Below, in pieces: positions 49,221 to 63,564 of a stretch of DNA of 64,000 bases (its first letter is position 1; each line of letters opens with the position of its first letter). The DNA is from Allodiplogaster sudhausi (lineage: Eukaryota; Nematoda; Chromadorea; Rhabditida; Diplogasteridae): assembly GCA_945643635.1 (NCBI GenBank), contig CALZFC010000319.1, positions 5,001-69,000 of the forward strand, read 5' to 3'. A program made the position numbers and the translations under genes. Below the pieces are notes generated by a model. It saw only the letters and a program-made list of their open reading frames with translations, was not told the DNA's origin and ran no database searches.

Positions 49221-49338
49221 GCTTACAACACCCGGGATTCCCAAGCCGTCTCCGATCCAATTACTTACCGGGCCCAACATTGCTTAACTTACCAGATCGG
49301 ACGGGATGGCGTGTTCTCAACGTGGTATGGTCGTAAGC
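49221..49338 (-). rRNA. 5S ribosomal RNA gene, variant
   Basis: Copy 2 equivalent of 34,173, with the same C-box region changes. Confidence 0.88.
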
Positions 49339-49626
49339 GAGAGAAGTGTATGTGTGTCACGTAGTCATACTTGCTGTACGCACGTACGTATGTATGTATG
49401 TACATGTATGTACATGAACATGTAAATATGTACACGAAATTAAAGGATCGAATCCCGGAGATAACTTCTTCTGCACTTCTTCTGCAAGTCATCTGCACTT
49501 CTTCTGCAGCCTAAAATTTTACACGGGATATCCCATCCTTGCTTAGTTTGAAGCCAACATGAAACAAAAAAATTTCTGACATGGCCGTTAAACTATATTA
49601 CTTTATTCGCAAAAAAAACAAAAGTT

Positions 49627-49723
49627 GCTTACAACACCCGGGATTCCCAAACCGTCTCCGATCCAAGTACTAACCGGTCCCAACGTTGCTTAACTTGCCA
49701 GATCGGACGGGATGGCGTGTTCT
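49627..49723 (-). pseudogene. 5S rRNA gene, 3' 97 nt (split gene)
   Basis: Copy 2 equivalent of 34,579, cut at the same base. Its missing 5' piece is at 61,298. Confidence 0.88.
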
Positions 49724-51986
49724 TAAGAGAGCCAATCTGAGAGATTCAACCATACGATGTACTAAGCGTGCAGGGAACAAAATTATTTTTTGAATCGAAT
49801 TTCCTTCACACAGCATGTGTAGCACCCTCAAGGCTTACCAAAAACATTTTTTTTTTAATTTTTCCTTTACTAAAGCTACAGTATGCAACGATATACCCAA
49901 AATATTTAAATGACCATAACTGTTTTAATAGTCGTCCAAATTTAATGATGAACAGTTCTATCGATAGCTAGTTTTAACGCGCATAAAAAAGGTCCTAATG
50001 ACTTTTTGACAAAAAAATTTTTATAAGCGACTTTTGCCATGTAAACATTTTGAAGGGTGCGTTTGAGGTATAAGCACATACCCATGTCAAAACGATGAGG
50101 GCACCAAATGAAAGAGCGTTATTTTTAACCTCTATTTGGATGTATTTCATTCGAAACAAAAAATATAATTTTTGAGAAAAATCGACTGGAACCATTTACA
50201 CTTCAAATGACGCTATTTCGAAAAACGAGTATTTCGTGCTTCAAGATCGATATTTTGCAAAACGGATAGCATGGTTGGGTTCGCCGTGTCAAGAAAGACT
50301 AGAAACTATCTTTTGTTCTTTATGGCTGTGTTTTTGCAGAGATTTCTTCAGCAAATGCCGCTTTGGCGCGGCGCGCAACTAACGAAATAATGCACGTTTT
50401 AATAATTTAAGGGCATTAACAGGTCCCATGTTAAACATGTAAAGCGCTCATGTGAAAAAGGGATGTTTTTAACCCCTAATATGTCCTTCAAATGTTGGAA
50501 AAAACGTTATAATATCTTCGATATTTCCACCTAAGCAATGCAGTCTTCAACCGAGCCTAAATTGAAAAGGGCTATAAAATTATAATTTTGCGATATGTTG
50601 CGTACAAGAAGATATTTCTAGATTCGCTTTTCAATTCTACCCAGGAAAAATGCAACATGCTTGACATTCAGTGCGATCTATATCAAAAACGTGAAATTTT
50701 CGATATTTTCATATTTCAAAAAATGTCCAATAACTATTGCTAAATGATTTTTTGGGCTCATTTTCACCAAATTTTCAGAAGTAGTATACCGTATTGGAAA
50801 GAGCAGACAAATTTACGTACATGAGGCACTTTTCAGCCGAAGTAAATGTCAAATTCTTCTGTAAGCTCGCAAGGGAAGTCTCTCGAGTGGCGGAACCAAT
50901 TGAATATGTTCTCTTCATTTTTGGATAGAAATGCACTCCGCGAGAACTCTGGCTCCTGTAGGCGTTCTTAAGGTAGAGGCGGTTGTACAGTCGACGTCGG
51001 CCACGACTCCTAAACTAATGTAACAATATAAAAATTGGAATACCGAGCAAAATAAGCATCGTTTTCGTGTTCAGCACCTAAAATAACCCAATAATACATG
51101 GTTTGCTCTCCAAATATGTAAAAATAATTTTTCGATCTTGGTGAGCGGAAAATCTCGAAATCGACATGACCGATTTGGCCCTGGAATGTTCTTTTCTTTC
51201 GGAGCTTACAGAAGAATTTGACATTCGTATGACGTATGACGTCGGCAGTATGACGAAAACGCGTCATCGGCAGTATGACGAAAACGCGCCCCCCTCTCAC
51301 TGAAGAAAGAAGCAAGAAGAAAAAAAAAACGCCGACATCTGGCTGATAAAACGCCGATATATGGCCTCAATCACCGAATATGGGGTATGAACGTTTGGTG
51401 TGTTTTTGTATGGTACGATGCCGCCTCTCCCTACTGAAATGGCGATGAATACTATTGCAGGTATCCTAATTGCAACCTACTGGTGTAATTGTAAATATTT
51501 GTAATTGCTTGTAGAATGTTGTACTTGAATAATTATTAGTTGGCGGATTCATAACATCATTTCGAAGTTTTTTTCTTTGTTTCGTTGGTTCTTTACTGTC
51601 TGTTTCGCTCGTTCTTTGCGTGATCGCTTTAATAACGATGTCGTCTTTTGTATTGTCGTACGTTGCGCGCGTTGCGGAAATGTTGCCGGACACTCTCGAT
51701 ATTTGCCAATCGAGTTATTGGTGTTACCATTGGGATGTTCTTGTTTGCTGGCCGTTCGTATCATTGCTGATTTATTTATGTGAGTTAGTTATGCTGCTTG
51801 GGCGATGGAATTGACTATTTGACGTGTTGATTTGCCTTGACATGAGGGATAACACGGAAAGTGAAGCATGCGCTTGCTTCGCAGCCATTTGTTGAGTGCG
51901 ATTCCGGAGTCGGGGTCGATATTCCCGTAGAGAACTTTATCGAAATCGTAAGGCGTTCGTTTGGTTAATATATCCCCCTGAAGTAA

Positions 51987-52952
51987 AATTGTAGGAAAAT
52001 TAAGGATTTTCGATAGAAAAATTGTAATGAAATTTCGTGATTTTTCTGTTTATAGACTGAATTATAGAAAAAGGCTATTATTTTCGTGTTTTCCGTATTT
52101 CTAAACAACTCTGGTGTGAATTTGAATGAAGAATTTATTGGTTTGGAGGAAAAATTTTTTTTGGATAAATTATGATATCTCCGATTTTCGGTTGAATTTT
52201 ATAAAAGGGTTGTTATATTCCTGTTCCGCGTATCTGTTAACCCCTTTGGGGTGAATTTGATGGAAATCATTCGCAGTTTGGAGAAAATCTTTAGATATCT
52301 TCGACGATAGAAAAATTGTTAAGAAAAGTCGTGATTTCTTTGTTTGCAGAAAGATTTATGCGAAATGATTATTATTTTCGTCTTCTGCATATTTCAAAAC
52401 ATCTGTGGAATGAATTTGAATGGAGAATTTATTGGTTTGGAGTTGAAAAAAATTAGAAAAAAAAATCATTATATCTCCGATTTTAGTCAGAATTATACAA
52501 AACGCTTGTTATATTCCTGTTCCGCGTACCTGTTAACCCCCCTGGAGTGAATTTGATGGAAATATTTTGCAGTTTGGAGAAAATCTTTTGATATCTTCGA
52601 TTTTAGACGGAAAATTACGCAGTTTCGATTGAAAAATTATGATGAAATTTCGTGATTTCGTTATTTATAGACTGAATTATGCAGAAAGGTTATTGTTTTC
52701 GTGTTCTGCATATTTCTAAGCCCCTCTGGAGTGAATTTGAATGAAGAATTTATTGGTTTAGAGTTAAAAAAATTTTTGGAAAAATTCTTGATATTTCGAA
52801 TTTTAGGCAGAATTATACAAAGCGGTTATTATATTCGTGTTCCGCGTACCTGTTAACCCCCCTGTAGTGAATTTGATGGAAATCTTTTGCAGTTTGGAGA
52901 AATTTTTTGATATCTTCGATTTTAGACGGAAGAACGCAAAACGGTTGTATTC
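51987..52952. repeat. Degenerate dimeric tandem repeat, copy 2
   Basis: Same array as at 36,940, differing only by single-base changes in T and A runs. Confidence 0.8.
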
Positions 52953-53036
52953 CCTTTAGCTATGGTCCCTGGAGTTAATTTGAAGGTCGAAAATATTATG
53001 AAAAAAAAAATTCTGCTATACTACTATTTATTCCAG

Positions 53037-53618
53037 CCAGAGTTACTGAGCGATGCGTGCGCCTCCCGAGTGCCGTTGTCCCCTCAAGTGCTACGCGGGC
53101 TGCTCATGCGTGTGAACCGGGAGCATCCGCTTAAGAAATGAGGCTAGTGTGGAGGGGATCTTATGTTGTCACATCTTTCTTTTAATTTTCCCCTCTGCAT
53201 CTTTCGCTGTTTTGAGATTTTTTAATATTTACATTTAGTTTAAGTAAGTAGCAACCAATCTTGCTTCCGAGTTCCTATTAGAAAACTAGTTTTGAATCCC
53301 CCGCCTGTGCCCAAAACTTGCTAAACTTGCTAAACATCTTGCCCTTGACCTGCTCCGAGAAAAGTAAATTTTTCTCTAGAAACAAGGCATTTTCTCCCCA
53401 TAACTACGATTTTTGAACTAAAAAAGCCTTTTCTTTGCACTTTTTAAAAATGAATTTATACTTCTCAAATTGTAGGACGCTATATAGCATGTTTCCTAAG
53501 TACATTGTCCTAGTTCAGATTGTCGCATTTTGCGAGGACGACGCGGACCGCCCGACAACGTGTCAACGGCGCGACTGGCGCCGGGATCCGCCGTCGACGT
53601 CACCGAATCGGAAACAAG
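53037..53618 (+). other. Exon-like islands A and B (copy 3)
   Basis: Island A at 53,037-53,141 and island B at 53,519-53,618, unchanged from copies 1 and 2. Confidence 0.35.
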
Positions 53619-54128
53619 GTTGGTCCTGCTTTCCACTTCTTACCTGGAAAAACCAACCTTATAATCTTTGTTTCCAACAACTTCAGCTCCCCCCTCGAGG
53701 GAATTTGTTTTCATGAAAAAAACCCCTTTTAGTCCTTTTTCCCTTTTACTTTTTTCGCAATTTCTTGCTTTCAAAACAAATTCAGCCCCCCCTCGAGGGA
53801 ATTTTTCCATTTTGCTTCCATTTTGCTTTTTTTATTCCGTAAATTCTTGCCTTTAACCAAATTCAGCTCCCTCCCTTGATGGAATTTGTTTTCCTGTAAA
53901 AAAAAACCACCTTATAGTCCTGGTTTCCATTTTGTTTTTATCCCGCAATTTCTTGCCTTAAAACAACTTCAGCTCCCCCCTCGAGGCCTGTGCATTCGTT
54001 GTACCATCGCCTCGGCCTTTTCAAAGCCGTGTTGAACCCCTCCATCCCCGAAAATGTCTTACGGTTTTCGTTATTCCTATAATTTAAAAGAAATTTGTAG
54101 ATAAATGAAATATAATATTATTCAATAG

Positions 54129-56299
54129 TTGGTGGAGGCCAGCTGCTCGTCGGGCCTCGCCGTGGCCTCTTGGCGGCGGCGTCCTGGCAGTGCGGACGCC
54201 GTGGTGGAGCCCTTCGATTTTGTCAGTATTTTTGTTCCTTTAAAAAGGTTTATTTTATCACATATTATATTGCAAAATGATACTTCTTTTAATGTTTTCT
54301 TGCTAATCCGTTATTCGGATGCATTAGAAAAAAATTTAAGATTGTTTTATTAGTTGGAATCAGCCTCATGCTAGCTTGCTACAGAATGTATACTGTAGCG
54401 GCGCAACTTGCTTTGGGTTGTGCAATCGACCGGGTTACTGTATCTCCTTTGCTGTTTCAGTTATGCGCCTTCAAGCTGTTGAAGGTGGGCTTGGCGGCAA
54501 GGCTGGAGCGAGGGGCCTGGACAACAAGGAGGGCGAGGAAGTCCGGCCGGCTAGCGTGGGAGCGTTTTTTAAGGTCAATTTATTGAATAAGTAACGATTT
54601 CATGGTTCCTTCTTGTTTGTTGTTTGTATTGGCGCCCTTTCAAAGGGTAGTTAAATAATAATCTAGCGGAACTTTGTTACATTTATAGGTATGTCCTTTG
54701 CAGCACTAGTTGTAACAAAATTTATAAACGAAAATTTGTATTGCTTTTCTTAGTAATGATAATTATTTTTAATTACTTCCTTAAATGTACTGTTCTTTTT
54801 AAAACATCATCCTGATACCGAAAAACTTATGTAAGATTGGATGTAAATAATTGCCTTAACAAGACTTGTTTCCATGTATCGTACTCATCGGGATTACTGT
54901 AGTCCATACTTTCCTGACTGAAGATGGTTCATTTTTATTTGCTTCACAATTTTTTTTGACAAGAAAGCGGTATTTCTTATAAATTGTTGCTTATTTCAGC
55001 GCAAGTAACGTGCCCTGCTCGAAGAAGAAGACGGGATTAGTCGGGCGACGTGTGGACGGCGAGCTCGTGAGGGCGTACGTCTTCTACCCGTTCAGCCCTC
55101 CTTCCCATCTAAGAAAGGCGCGACATAATCTTTCTTTGTTGCTTTGGCATTGTTTAGTCATTGTATTTTCTTGCGGGTGCCTTCGCCAACCGCAATTATT
55201 TTGTCATGAAATTAGATTAGATGTGTGATTGGAACGAAATGAACTTTCTTTCCTTGTTAAGGTTGAATAACTTTTCCAAAAGTACTTTTGATGACAAACG
55301 GTTTTTATTGTTTCTTGGTATCAAAAAGTAATGATATATAAATGAGGGAGAATCTAATTCAGGAATGGATGAAGTTGCTCGGCTTCTTTGGTGGCGGCTC
55401 GCTTCATGGTGGCGGCGGACCGGGATGCGCCCTCCCCCTCCGTGAGTATTTTTTTCTTTTTAAGTTATCGTGGCGCATATTGTAAAGACCAGGCTGCTTC
55501 TTTTAATATATTCTTGCTTGTCCAGTATTTTTTTTTAAATAAAAATCTATGTTAGCATAGGAATAACAGCTGGAAGCAGTTCAAGGTTACGGTATGGCTG
55601 TGGCGGTGCAGTATGCTTAAAGCGATCATGCTAAGCTTGACATGCGGCCGCTGTCAGGCTAATAGTCTAAAACTAATAGTCTAATTTAATCATATTGTTA
55701 ATCGCGCCGATAACTTTGCGCCTTTGTTTCATATTTACGGGATACAGAGGGAAATAACTGTCTAAAAAGAGAATTCCTTTAAAATGTTGAGTTATTGATA
55801 TTCGTATTTAATCGTAAATTAAACAGAACAGACAAGTTGTAGGTCTTCATTGCCTGCTGTGAGGGAATCTTTTTTTGCTGCCCAAATATAAATGACATTT
55901 TTTTAAACTATTTCTACCGTAATACTTGTTCTTTTTCTTTATCCTATTCTTTATTCTCAATCTCCCTTCACCACTCTCTTGTTTATCTTCCTCAACGTCT
56001 TCTCTTGCAGGCCACGGCGGCCATCCCGAGACCTTCCCTTCCTCCAGTACTTCGAGTCGACCACCCGAAGAATACGAAATCAGGTATTCCTTCTTTATTT
56101 TTAAATGGGGGGGGGGCAGCATACCAGGGTTTTCCACAGTACTTTTTACATTTCTCATTTTCACAGTTTTTTTCTCTCTTTTCCATTACATTACTGCGCC
56201 TTTTATGTGGGAAGAAGAGGAGAGGAGATTAGGCTGAGAAGGCTGCGACCCACCGACGGATCCCTTTTATTAATGTTTCTTTTTAGATTTATGCAATAA
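54129..56299 (+). CDS. Candidate spliced gene of unknown function (copy 3)
   Basis: Same six islands: 54,129-54,221, 54,461-54,573, 55,000-55,066, 55,363-55,441, 56,011-56,083, and a last one ending at 56,299 with AATAAA at 56,295. The intron between the fourth and fifth islands contains the small copy-specific difference near 55,590. Upstream island at 51,885-51,947. Confidence 0.3.
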
Positions 56300-56436
56300 A
56301 TTAATAATTATAAAAATTATTAATGTTTCTTTTAAATATATGCTATAAATAAATATAAAAATTAATTGCACGTCATTTTATCGAGTTGCTTGGAATTTTT
56401 ATCTTTATTATTTACGGTGGATATATTCTTGTCAGA

Positions 56437-57069
56437 AATTGCTGGCCGATAGTGATGGGATGAAGGGGTTCAGGCTGGAGGCCTTGGAATGACAACCAAA
56501 AAAGGGGTTTGAAATGAATGGAGTACTTTATTAACTCTGGAGTGATCTATGTGCCTTTCGATATTGGACACGGCTTCACCTTTGTAGGAATGTTCTTCCT
56601 CTCATCATCTTTTAGTCATTCATTCCCTGTGTCCCCTTCTCTCTCTCTCTCTCTCTCTCTTGCCCTAAACATTCCGCTGCAGCATCACTCGTGGATGTTC
56701 GTCATCGTAGTCTGGTCGCCTGAGGACTGTCTGCACGAGTGAGCGAGAGGCAGAGAGACAGAGAGAAGGTGAGGGAAGAGAGTGAGAGGGAAAGAGAGAG
56801 ACAGAGAGATAGAGAGAGAGAGTAGAATGAATTGAAAGACAGGGAGAAATGAGAGACCAAGTAAAATTCGAGAGAACCAGAGCAGTGTGTGTATGATTGT
56901 CACATATTATTTTGCTGGGAACAAATGGGATCCGTTCAACTTCTACTATCTACGTCTACTACTCTATCTTCCTCACTTCTCCCTCTTCCTCACACTCTCT
57001 CTCGCTTCTCACACTTTCTCTTTCTCTCTCTCTCTCTCTCTCTCTTACTCTTTCTCTCTCTCTCTCTCT

Positions 57070-57106
<37 letters not shown>

Positions 57107-58405
57107 TCTCTCTAATGCCACTGCAGCGTCTCTCGTGGATGTTCTTCATGACGTTGTCTGGCCGCCACGCCGGGCTGTCTTCCTGCGCGAGAGAGCGAGA
57201 GGCAGAGAGACAGAGAGAAGGTGAGGGAAGAGAGAGAGAGAGAGAGCGAAAGAGAGAGAGATATAGAGAGAAAAAGAATGGATTGAAAGACAGCGAAAAT
57301 GTAAGAAACCGAGTCAAATCCGAGGTTAAAACAGCGCTGCTTGTGTTTTATTGTCACACATATTTTGTTGGGAACAAGTAGGAACCCTTCAGCTTCCACT
57401 ACCTCCCTCTATTTCTTCATCTTCCTCTCTTTCTCCCTCTTTCTCCCTCTTCCTCTCTCTCTCTCCCACTCTCTCTCGTGGCCTAAAGATTCCACTGCAG
57501 CATCACTCGTAGATGTTCTTCATCACAGTCTGGCCGTCTCCGGGCTGTCTTCCTGTGCGAGTGAACGAGAGGCAGAGAGACAGAGATTTATTTATTTATT
57601 TATCGTACATGAAATTAATATTTCGATGTGACAGCACAAAAATATAGGAAGGAACGATTTAAATCGAATAGCGTTATATATTGGGGTGGAAGGGGGGGGG
57701 GGGGGGGATAGGGATCGACGCCCACGAGTCGCACCAAGCCGGGGGCGCCACTGCCCGGCCTCGTCTTTGCCAGAGACGGTACAAGCTGGAGAGGAACAGC
57801 AGGGGGCTTGACTCGCGGTTGTCGATGGGGTCTTTAGAATGAAGTAGGCCGGAATCCTGAGATAAGGTGAGGGAAGAGAGAGAGAGAGGGAAAGAGAGAG
57901 AGATATAGAGAGAAAAACATGGTTAAAACAGCGCTGCTTGTGTTTTATTGTCACACATATTTTGTTGGGAACAAGTAGGAACCCTTCAGCTTCCACTACC
58001 TCCCTCTATTTCTTCATCTTCCTCTCTTTCTCCCTCTTTATCCCTCTTCCTCTCTCTCTCTCCCACTCTCCACCAAGCCGGGGGCGCCACTGCCCGGCCT
58101 CATCTTTGCCAGAGACGGTACAAGCTGGAGAGGAACAGCAGGGGGCTTGACTCGCGGTTGTCGATGGGGTCTTTAGAATGAAGTAGGCCGGAATCCTGAG
58201 ATAAGGTGAGGGAAGAGAGAGAGAGAGAGGGAAAGAGAGAGAGATATAGGGAGAAAAACATGGATTGAAAGACAGCGAGAATGTAAGAGACCGAGTCAAA
58301 TCCGAGGTTAAAACAGCGCTGTTTGTGTTCTATTTTCACCCACATATTTTGTTGGGAACAAGTAGGAACCCTTCAGCTTCCACTGCCTCGTTCCACTACT
58401 TCATC

Positions 58406-58449
<44 letters not shown>

Positions 58450-59003
58450 AACTCTCTCTCTCTCTCTCTCTCTCTCGTGGCCTAAAGATTCCACTGCAGC
58501 ATCACTCGTAGATGTTCTTCATCACAGTCTGGCCGTCTCCGGGCTGTCTTCCTGTGCGAGTGAACGAGAGGCAGAGAGACAGAGAGAAGGTGAGGGAAGA
58601 GAGTTAGAGGGAGAGAGAGGCAGATAGAATGACAGAAAAGTATTGGTTGAGCGAGAGTGAGTAAGTACGATACTGAGTCGAATCCGAAAATGAAACAAAG
58701 CGGCATGTGTTTCATTGTCACGTTACTGTCTGGACACAAGAAATTATGAAGAAGCCAGCATTGCAATATCAGGAGGCTGTTTAGGCTGGTGGAGCTGAAA
58801 AACAGCCAGAAGATGGCATGAAAGGGAATGATATACATTTTGGAATGATCAACATGATATTGATATTGTGACCGTGGTTTCGCCTTTAAATGTATGTATG
58901 TTCCCTCCCACCAACTGTGGATCTTCCGTCGACCTCTCCCTCATTCTATCTCTCTCTCTCTTTCTTTCTCCCGTACCCCTCTCTCTCTCTCTCTTTCTTT
59001 CTC

Positions 59004-59045
<42 letters not shown>

Positions 59046-59330
59046 CCTCTATTAGTGTGTTTCGGCCGGTCTCCGGTGCCACAAGGTCACCCTTTTCCAT
59101 GCAATAAATCTCAGTGAATTTGATCAGCACATTTGCCGATAAATAGTGCAAAAGATTATGAAGAAGCCAGCCTTGCAACATCAGGTGGCTGTTAAGGCTG
59201 GTGGAGCTGAAAAGAAAGCCTGAAGCCTGAAAATGGAGACATACCATGAAAGGTTATGCTATTATCAACATGGCCTGATATGGTGGACGTGGTTTCACCT
59301 TTGGATGAATGTCTCTTGTTCTTCCATCAA

Positions 59331-59368
<38 letters not shown>

Positions 59369-59517
59369 TCTTGCCCTAAAGATTCTGCTGCAGCATCCAT
59401 CGTGGATGTTCTTCAACTCGTAGTCTGGCCGCCTCCGGGCTGTCTTCCTGCACGAGTGAGCGAGAGGCAGAGAGAAGGTGAGGGGAGAGAGAGAGAGAAA
59501 GAGAGAGACAGAGAGTC

Positions 59518-59570
<53 letters not shown>

Positions 59571-60559
59571 GAGAGAGAGTGAGAGAGAAAGAGAGAGAAA
59601 GCAAGAGACCTAATCAAATCCGAGGGTAAAACAGTGCTGCATCACACATTTTGTTGGGATGGATTGTGAAAACTTCTGCTGAATTGTGAAGTCTGCGGCG
59701 CTACATATCTCCCAGCCTTCCTGACTCTCTCTCTCTCCCTCTCACTCTTGTCCTAAAGATTCTGCTGCAGCATCTATCGCGGATGTTCGTCAGGTCGTAG
59801 TCTGGCCGCCTCCGGGCTGTCTTCCTGCACGCGTGAGCGAGAGGCAGAAAGACAGAGAGAAGGCGAAGGAAAGAGAATGAGAGGTACGAGATAGTGAAAG
59901 AGAGAGAGAGAGAGAGTTAGACAGAGATTGATGGATTGAAAGACAGGGAGAAAGTAAGACACCGAGTCAAATATGAGAGTGAAACAGAGCTGCATATGTT
60001 TCATTGTCTCCCACATATTTAGTTGGGAACTAGTGAGATCTGACGTATCCAACAAAATCTGAGTGCGACATCCCTCTCTATTTCTCGCTTCTTCTCTTTG
60101 TGTGCTCCAAACTTCTCGTCGGCCAGAAATCTCAAATGTCAATAGATCAACACTTCCACATAATAAATCTCAGTGAATTTGCTCATCGTCAGCAAATTGG
60201 CTGATGAGTACAAGAGAAAAGCAGACTATGAAGAAGCCAGCATTACAATATCAGAAGGATGTTTAGGCTGGAGAAGCTGAACAGACACCCAGAAGAAAGA
60301 GGCATGATATGAGATGTGAATGATATAAACGCCTCCCATGCAGCGAACTGATCATATGTAGTACCTGAAGGTGCAGAAACGAGTGTACTCGGCGACGCGT
60401 ATGTGTTTCACTTCCATCTTTCTCGTGCTCTCTCTCTCTATCTTTCTCTCTTTCTCTCTCTCCCTCGCTCTCTCTTTCTCACTCTCTCTCTCTCTCTTTG
60501 CCTCTCACTCTGGCTTTGTCTCTTTCTCTCTCTGTCTCTCTCTCTCTTTCTCACTGCCT
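56437..60559. repeat. Array of CT/GA foldback modules (copy 3)
   Basis: Same array as at 26,223, with the second core intact. It differs from copy 1 in microsatellite lengths, for example (GT)4 near 59,036 and a longer (CT)n run before 58,448. Confidence 0.85.
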
Positions 60560-61297
60560 GTTTGTACATTCCAGAATTTTTGTCGGTAACTCGATCAGAG
60601 GCCTTTCGATCGCCCTCTTTCACTACCCCTGTGCATCTCATGAGGACACTGGCACGATAGATCAATAAAACAATTGAGCGGTAAAATGCGGATTATTATA
60701 CATGGAATAATTGGAGCTCATGAATTGGAAATATGTATGATAGCTCAGCTCTCAGAACTCGAATTCGGATAAACGCAAAATTCACGTTATTGAAACAGCA
60801 ATTGAATTTATTTAAAAAATTATGTCAATGTAGATGTATTGTTGATTTCATAACAATCAAAAACGAAGGGTTCATGGATGGAGAAACCTAGGAAAATTAA
60901 GCCCTATAAAGAGCTTCTGAAATTATATATTTAAAAAAAATCCGATTCAGAGTTTTGATACATTATTTTCTCTCAAAAATTACCAAAAACAGTCACTGTC
61001 ACTGCTTAGTAAATTCATAACTCTCAAAAACTAAGGATGAATGAATTGAGATGTAAATGATAATTCAGATCTCCGAAGTCGTACTCTGTTAAACACAAAA
61101 TGCACTGTATATAAACAGATTCTGAATTTATTTAATTTTTTTTCCAAATACTCAATGTCAAAGTTTTGATAAATTCATAACTCTCAAACTTTTTCAGAAG
61201 CAAAGCTGCAATTTGTTCCATAGTTTTAGCAATTACCCTGCTGCATAATAATATACAAATTATCCCTAAATGTTTTTATAAAATTACCTGATGAATA

Positions 61298-61320
61298 CTC
61301 AACGTGGTATGGTCGTAAGC
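61298..61320 (-). pseudogene. 5S rRNA fragment, 5' 23 nt
   Basis: Same fragment as at 31,084. It follows the complete block that starts at 49,724. Confidence 0.85.
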
Positions 61321-61404
61321 GATAAATTCCCCTCTGTATCCCGTAGATATAGCAGTTTCCATTTAATTAATTTGGTTCAAAAATAAAACAAAAAGTATGC
61401 ATAT

Positions 61405-61539
61405 TCTCTAGGATATTAAGCGGATAACGTCAGATACTAAAATGCCAAGATGACTCTGCATTATGTTCTTAGCCAAAAGGCCAAGATGACCATACACTCT
61501 GATCATAGCCAAAAGGATAAGATGACTATACACTCTGAC
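61405..61539 (-). pseudogene. U2 snRNA-like segment, diverged
   Basis: Copy 3 equivalent of 31,191. Confidence 0.45.
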
Positions 61540-61802
61540 AACGGGTGATTAGGATTCTACAATAAAATTTGGCACAATTGCGCCAAAGATTTCCGCAATC
61601 TCTAATCTTTATACCTCTGATGTACATTCGATGTCTGAAAATTTCGTGCAACCTGCGCCAAAATTGGCTCAAAATCTCTACCCTTTATACCTCTGCTGTA
61701 CATTCGATGTCTGAAAATTTCGTGCAACCTGCGCCAAAATTGGCTTTTCTTTTTGAACTAATTTAATAGTTTTCCTTGAAGTTAAAAAATAAAACAAAAG
61801 TT

Positions 61803-61910
61803 GCTTACAACACCCGGGATTCCCAAGCCGTCTCCGATCCAAGTACTAACCGGGCCCAACGTTGCTTAACTTGCCAGATCGGACGGGATGGCGTGTTCTC
61901 AACGTGGTAT
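61803..61910 (-). pseudogene. 5S rRNA gene lacking its first 10 nt
   Basis: Copy 3 equivalent of 31,589-31,696. Confidence 0.85.
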
Positions 61911-62024
61911 ACATTAGATGTCTGAAAATTTCGTCAACCTGAGCCAAAAATTGGCTCATCTTTTTGAACTAATTTTTTTAGTTTTCCTTGAAGTAAAATT
62001 GGTTCAAAAATAAAACAAAAATTT

Positions 62025-62142
62025 GCTTACAACACCCGGGATTCCCTAGCCGTCTCCGATCCAAGTACTAACCGGGCCCAACGTTGCTTAACTTACCAGA
62101 TCGGACGGGATGGCATGTTCTCAACGTGGTGTGGTCGTAAGC
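62025..62142 (-). rRNA. 5S ribosomal RNA gene, variant
   Basis: Copy 3 equivalent of 31,811, with the same private changes. Confidence 0.9.
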
Positions 62143-62430
62143 GACAGAAGTGTATGTGTGTCACGTAGTCATACTTGCTGTACGCACGTACGTATGTATG
62201 TATGTACATGTATGTACATGAACATGTAAATATGTACACGAAATTAAAGGATCGAATCCCGGAGATAAATTCTTCTGCACTTCTTCTGCAAGTCATCTGC
62301 ACTTCTTCTGCTGCCTAAAATTTTACACGGGATATCCTATCCTTGCTTAGTTTGAAGCCAACATGAAACAAAAAATTTCTGAAATGGCCATTAAACTATA
62401 TTACTTTTTTCGTAAAGAAAACAAAAATTT

Positions 62431-62547
62431 GCTTACAACACCCGGGATTCCCAAGCCGTCTCCGATCCAAGTACTAACCGGGCCCAACATTGCTTAACTT
62501 GCCAGATCGGACGGGATGGCGTGTTCTCACTTGGTATGGTCGTAAGC
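62431..62547 (-). rRNA. 5S ribosomal RNA gene, variant
   Basis: Copy 3 equivalent of 32,217, with the same one-base loss. Confidence 0.85.
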
Positions 62548-62835
62548 GAGAAAAGTGTATGTGTGTCACGTAGTCATACTTGCGGTACGCACGTACGTAT
62601 GTATGTATGTACATGTATGTACATGAACATGTAAATATGTACACGAAATTAAAGGATCGAATCCCGGAGATAACTTCTTCTGCACTTCTTCTGCAAGTCG
62701 TCTGCACTTCTTCTGCAGCCTAAAATTTTACATGGGATATCCTATCCTTGCTTAGTTTGAAGCCAACATGAAACAAAAAATTTCTGAAATGGCCATTAAA
62801 CTATATTACTTTTTTCGTAAAGAAAACAAAAATTT

Positions 62836-62953
62836 GCTTACAACACCCGGGATTCCCAAGCCGTCTCCGATCCAAGTACTAACCGGGCCCAACGTTGCTT
62901 AACTTGCCAGATCGGACGGGATGGCGTGTTCTCAACGTGGTATGGTCGTAAGC
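62836..62953 (-). rRNA. 5S ribosomal RNA gene, consensus
   Basis: Copy 3 equivalent of 32,622. Confidence 0.95.
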
Positions 62954-63037
62954 GATAAATACCCGTCTGTATCCCGTAGACATAGCAGTTTCCATTTAAT
63001 TAACTTGGTTCAAAAATAAAACAAAAAATATGCTTAT

Positions 63038-63172
63038 TCTATAGGATATTAAGCGGATAAGGTCAGATACTAAAATGCCAAGATGACTCTACATTATGTT
63101 CTTAGCCAAATGGCCAAGATGACTCTACACTCTGATCATAGCCAAAAGGCCAAGATCACTATACACTCTGAC
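63038..63172 (-). pseudogene. U2 snRNA-like segment
   Basis: Copy 3 equivalent of 32,824. Confidence 0.5.
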
Positions 63173-63446
63173 AACGGGTGATTAGGATTCTACAATAAAA
63201 TTGGCACAATTGCGCCAAAGATTTCTGCAATCTCTACCCTTTATACCTCTGCTGTACATTAGATGTCTGAAAATTTCGTGCAACCTGAGCCAAAAATTGG
63301 CTCAAAATCTCTACCCTTTATACCTCTGCTGTACATTAGATGTCTGAAAATTTCGTCAACCTGAGTTAAAAATTGGCTCATCTTTTTGAACTAATTTTTT
63401 TAGTTTTCCTTGAAGAAAAATTGGTTCAAAAATGAAACAAAAATTT

Positions 63447-63564
63447 GCTTACAACACCCGGGATTCCCAAGCCGTCTCCGATCCAAGTACTAACCGGGCC
63501 CAACGTTGCTTAACTTGCCAGATCGGACGGGATGGCGTGTTCTCAACGTGGTATGGTCGTAAGC
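63447..63564 (-). rRNA. 5S ribosomal RNA gene, consensus
   Basis: Copy 3 equivalent of 33,233. Confidence 0.95.

Larger units (their letters stand above)
46132..49723 (-). repeat. 5S rDNA cluster (copy 2)
   Basis: Same gene and spacer order as at 31,084. Each position carries the same private substitutions as its counterpart in copies 1 and 3. Confidence 0.9.
37915..52961. repeat. Composite 15-kb tandem unit, copy 2 (15,047 bp)
   Basis: Near-identical to copy 1. It is 117 bp shorter, chiefly because of a 113-bp deletion at 42,129/42,130 inside a foldback module. It shares several SNPs with copy 3 against copy 1 (for example ATCGTACTC near 39,834 and GATAACTTTGCG near 40,661). Confidence 0.95.
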